Source: Chamaea fasciata
Lineage: Eukaryota > Chordata > Aves > Passeriformes > Sylviidae
Assembly: GCA_029207755.1 (NCBI GenBank)
Contig: JARCOQ010000016.1
Location: 129,001 to 193,000, forward strand
Direction: 5' to 3'
Length of the DNA: 64,000 bases
Part shown: positions 60,766-64,000 of the stretch, one piece after another
How positions within the stretch are numbered: position 1 is the stretch's first letter
How the letters are laid out: each line of letters begins with the position of its first letter
The notes under the pieces: generated by a model
What the model was told of the DNA's origin: nothing
The model's database searches: none
Seen by the model: only the letters and a program-made list of their open reading frames with translations
Program-made: the position numbers and the translations under genes

Positions 60766-63700
60766 GTGGAATATTATGTTCACAAGCCTTATCCCCCTTT
60801 GGACCATTTAAATCTTGCTCAGTTTCCATTGTGCATTTTTTCCATTTAGTTCCATACTTACTTGTAATTACACAAGTATATCAGCACCTGGAATGGGGAA
60901 CTGGAAAAGAAGCGGAATTAGATTAACTGCTGTTCTTTACTTTGATATGTTAGCTCTGTGTTCCTTTGATAAAAACCTTTTGTCTTATCCAGTGTAAAAT
61001 CAATGCTAGTTCTAAATCCCAGCTCCAGAGGACTCAGCAAGTACCTAACAGAATAGCTATCATTTCTCTAATAATCCAAAGCAAAGTGAATTTTCACATG
61101 ACTCCTGCATTATCTTTCCAGTGTCACTAAAACAAGCAGCTCACTCTGCCATAGGAATTTTCCTATTTTCTATGTTTTTTTTTAATAAAAGATGATTGGT
61201 TAGAGAATATTTTTTTCTTATCTGTTTGCTTTGTGTCTTAACCATGGTCTATTTTTAATAAAGTTTTGGAGATAAGCAAATAAAATACCACATGAGAGTC
61301 ACTCACTTGAAAAATTAAAAGTTTTCTGTCATTCACAAGTATACCGAGATGATCCTTCTCAAAACCTTCCAGCAGAACCTGAAAGCTTCCTTTCCCAAGC
61401 CTATAAGAGCTTAATGAATTAGAAGCCAGAATTTTTTTCTTCCCAAAATGTGTCTGCAGAATCCTCTGTACAGCTGTGCTGGTGCAGTTCGTGCCTAGCA
61501 CATTCCTGTTGGTTTTGTTCTGTCTTTCTTGTCGGATGGAGCTGCTGGTGGTGCTGAAGTACGGGGTGAGTTTGTGATGCCTGTAAACATCCCCAGGGGA
61601 TGTAGCCCCTGCTTCGTTCTGTGCTCCCAAGTGAGGCCCCCAAAGACGAAAATCTTTAACCCTCTGAGCGGCCCTCCTTGGTGGGAAGTTTGCTCTACAT
61701 CCCATGAATCCAGCTAAGAAACACTGAATTTCTCCTCTATCTTCCCATGTCAGATCATAATTTTTTGTTTTGTGAACCACTGATTAATGCTGGATCTCCA
61801 CCAAAGCAGCAGGATGGCTTGCTCAGAAGAAGGATGCACGTGGCCCATGGACCAATTAACCATGGTTAACCTTTTGACCTCTTTTCCAGAACCTGTCACT
61901 CTTACATGGATGTCAGTTTGACCATTGTGTGAAGAAAAGGCCTTTTCCTTCCATCCCACCTTTCCACTGCCCCTGTCAAGCCAGGCTCTGTCACAACCAG
62001 CCTTCCCTCTGACAAGCCGTGGGCAGCTGGATTGTTAAACACGTGACACTCATCTCAGTTGTTGTTCAGTGCCATTGCTCCAGCATATGACTTGAGTTAG
62101 GTAATATTTGACCCATAAAAATTCTGGTTGTAGGCCCAGACATGTAATTTTGTCAGTTAGCTTTGGCTGTATCACCATGTTCTGTGCTGGAATTATGGCA
62201 TTGGAGTGTGTCTCACACCGTAAAGGAATTTATTTAACTTTCCGAGTTCAAGAGCTCTTGTCATTTTCTGCAATGAAAACTCTACAGAGGCATCTTTGTG
62301 GCTTCCTGTAGTGAGACAGCTCCTCCCATTAATTTCTATCTTTTTCCCACTCCTTACTGAACACCTTTAGCTAGAAGAGACCAGGAGATGCTCTTGCAGA
62401 GATTGCTAGAATTTAAGAATAGCTCAAGTGAAAACATTTAAGTGACACACATTTCTGTGCCTCAAACCTTCAGCAGGAGTGTGGAGATTTTGAAAATACT
62501 GAGGTGACAGAATGGCATAAAGGAGCTGCTCTTGCAAGGAAAACTGAATTTAGTAAGTGCAACTTCTTGTTAAAATTTTTGAATTATGTTAATTTTTTTT
62601 GTATTTTTTAATTTTATTTTTATCCTGGTAGATAAGAATGGCAAAGGACTCAAAATAAGATTTCCAAATTAAATTTGGGCTTTATAAGATGGAAGGAACA
62701 AATTAAGGAGCCTGCAAGTTTCTGCTTTCCCTCCAGACTGTGACAGATTCCCCACTTGATGTCAGCAGAACATCTGCTCCCTGTCCAGTATCCCTTAATT
62801 TGATTGTGATTCATGTTTTGCAGAGGACTCTAAAGCTTTTCAGTTACATCATCTAACCAAATCAGCTGAACTCTGTTTTGCCAGGTATTATGGGAAGGCA
62901 AACTAAAAATATGTTCCATGCTCAGAGAAGTAGCTACAAGTCATACCAGAGATACCAGGGCTGGTGGATAGATGGAGATAAAGTCATGAGCTGGAGGAAG
63001 CAGAGAGAATGTTCCTTAATGAGACTAACAAGGTGAAAAGCAGAGTGTGTGGAGAAGGGAAAAGGTGGATGGAATGAAGGTCTCCTGGCAGTTTGGGAAT
63101 TCCCTGGTGGATACTCCTTGTACAACCACCCTGGTGGCTGCTTGCATGCACAGCAAGAGGAGAATTATTTCTGTCTGCAGCATCTTCTGTATTTTCCCAA
63201 TGTTCTTGTTACTCATTGTCTGATGTTGTCTCACATCTCTCCCTACCATTTTGGCTTTTAATACCAAGTCCTTTTACATTTTGGGAGCATCAGCTCTTCT
63301 TAGCTGATCTCAGTGCTCCTGGGGATGCCTCACATTTGTCCCGTCCATCATACTGCAGGAGTAAATGCTCGTGTGTTGTCATTTCCCTGGATGTTAAACT
63401 GAAGGAGATGGAGTGCTTTCATTTCCTGTTTGCTTCCACCTTGACTCCCCTCTGGATGCTCTTGGTAGATGTATTCATTAAGGATGCTCTCATGAGCAAA
63501 TATAAATAAATGATATGGAAAGACATATCCATCTCATGCTTCTAGAGATCAGCATGTTACATATTTTGTAGCTGACCTAGGAGGGTATTGAAATAAATTA
63601 ATTATTTTTTCAAGTTTCATTCAAATGAATATTGGAACCCAGAAAATCTGATTTGCTGATTGTGTTGTGAAATCAATTAAGTAATTTTTGAGCTCCAGAA

Positions 63701-63951
63701 CTACATTTCTTTGTTCTAATCTGAAAATTATAGATACCAACAAATGAATAGCAGCAACACATTTCTGATTTCAGAAGATTTGGCCTCTTAGAGGCTGTTT
63801 CATTTTGTTTTCAGCTTTTGGAAACTCTTTTTGTTCCTTGATTATGAACCTCATCTTGAATAAATCACACAGCCAAAACCTCCAGTGGTACAACACAAAT
63901 TTGCTTGTGGTAAGGAGAAAATGATCAGAGTTATTAAAGTGTGTCAACTTT

Positions 63952-63977
63952 TATTATTATTATCATCATTATTAATT
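63952..63977. repeat. (ATT)n/(ATC)n trinucleotide repeat
   Basis: TTATTATTATTATCATCATT and then ATTAA near the right end of the window. A short trinucleotide microsatellite with a TTA-to-TCA switch. Confidence 0.88.
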
Positions 63978-64000
63978 TCTATTCATATCATGTGTTGACC

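Larger units (their letters stand above)
56831..63951. other. Noncoding sequence, no gene seen
   Basis: Unique sequence with several simple tracts (57523-57561, 58962-58986, 59177-59194, 60629-60765). A GC-richer patch at 59.7-60.3 kb carries frames of 113-137 codons overlapping on both strands. A 180-codon minus-strand frame covers 61780-61238, with a CAA/GTGAGT donor-like site near its end at about 61307. None shows a known domain. No interspersed repeat was recognised. Confidence 0.6.

Noticed and set aside
61583..61605. TGTAAACATCCCC, which shares the miR-30 seed and first 13 bases
   Set aside because: The following bases (AGGGGATGT) differ from miR-30 family members and instead form a small local palindrome. 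No precursor-length hairpin was seen.

Overview
The window looks like avian nuclear DNA, probably from a songbird, and appears to be entirely non-protein-coding: an intergenic desert or the inside of a very large intron. The avian call rests on three things. There are two truncated CR1-type 3' ends (about 35.02-35.10 kb, + strand; about 48.41-48.47 kb, - strand). There is one solo-LTR-like block (about 46.72-47.02 kb, - strand) whose wording resembles passerine endogenous-retrovirus LTRs. Recognisable interspersed repeats are otherwise rare, and nothing resembles Alu, L1 or B elements. No open frame has a recognisable domain, and no convincing chain of exons, tRNA, rRNA or microRNA hairpin was found. 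Every longer open frame reads as chance or as a by-product of tandem repeats.

Layout. 0-17 kb is unique AT-rich sequence with short duplications, two TATA-box motifs near 3.1-3.3 kb and an AT-rich, inverted-repeat-rich block at 7.6-8.2 kb. About 16.97-18.26 kb is a very homogeneous GC-rich minisatellite of about 29 units, built from three unit lengths (45, 44 and 37 bp) in a non-random order. 18.3-35.6 kb is unique sequence with simple A/T/G/C tracts and one CR1 end. 35.65-36.11 kb is an essentially perfect (CCTCT)n array with 90 exact consecutive copies. 36.1-46.7 kb is unique. 46.7-48.5 kb holds the solo LTR, an A/C-rich simple tract and the second CR1 end. 49.7-56.9 kb carries several fragments resembling very old interspersed repeats shared across amniotes, two of them with visible inverted-repeat structure. 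The rest, to 64 kb, is unique sequence with simple tracts.

No multi-gene system is visible. The most interesting items are the higher-order organisation of the minisatellite, the long perfect polypyrimidine array, the LTR with its own promoter and polyadenylation motifs, and the ancient repeat fragments that may have been retained as regulatory sequence. Family assignments are from memory of consensus wording, not from a database search.
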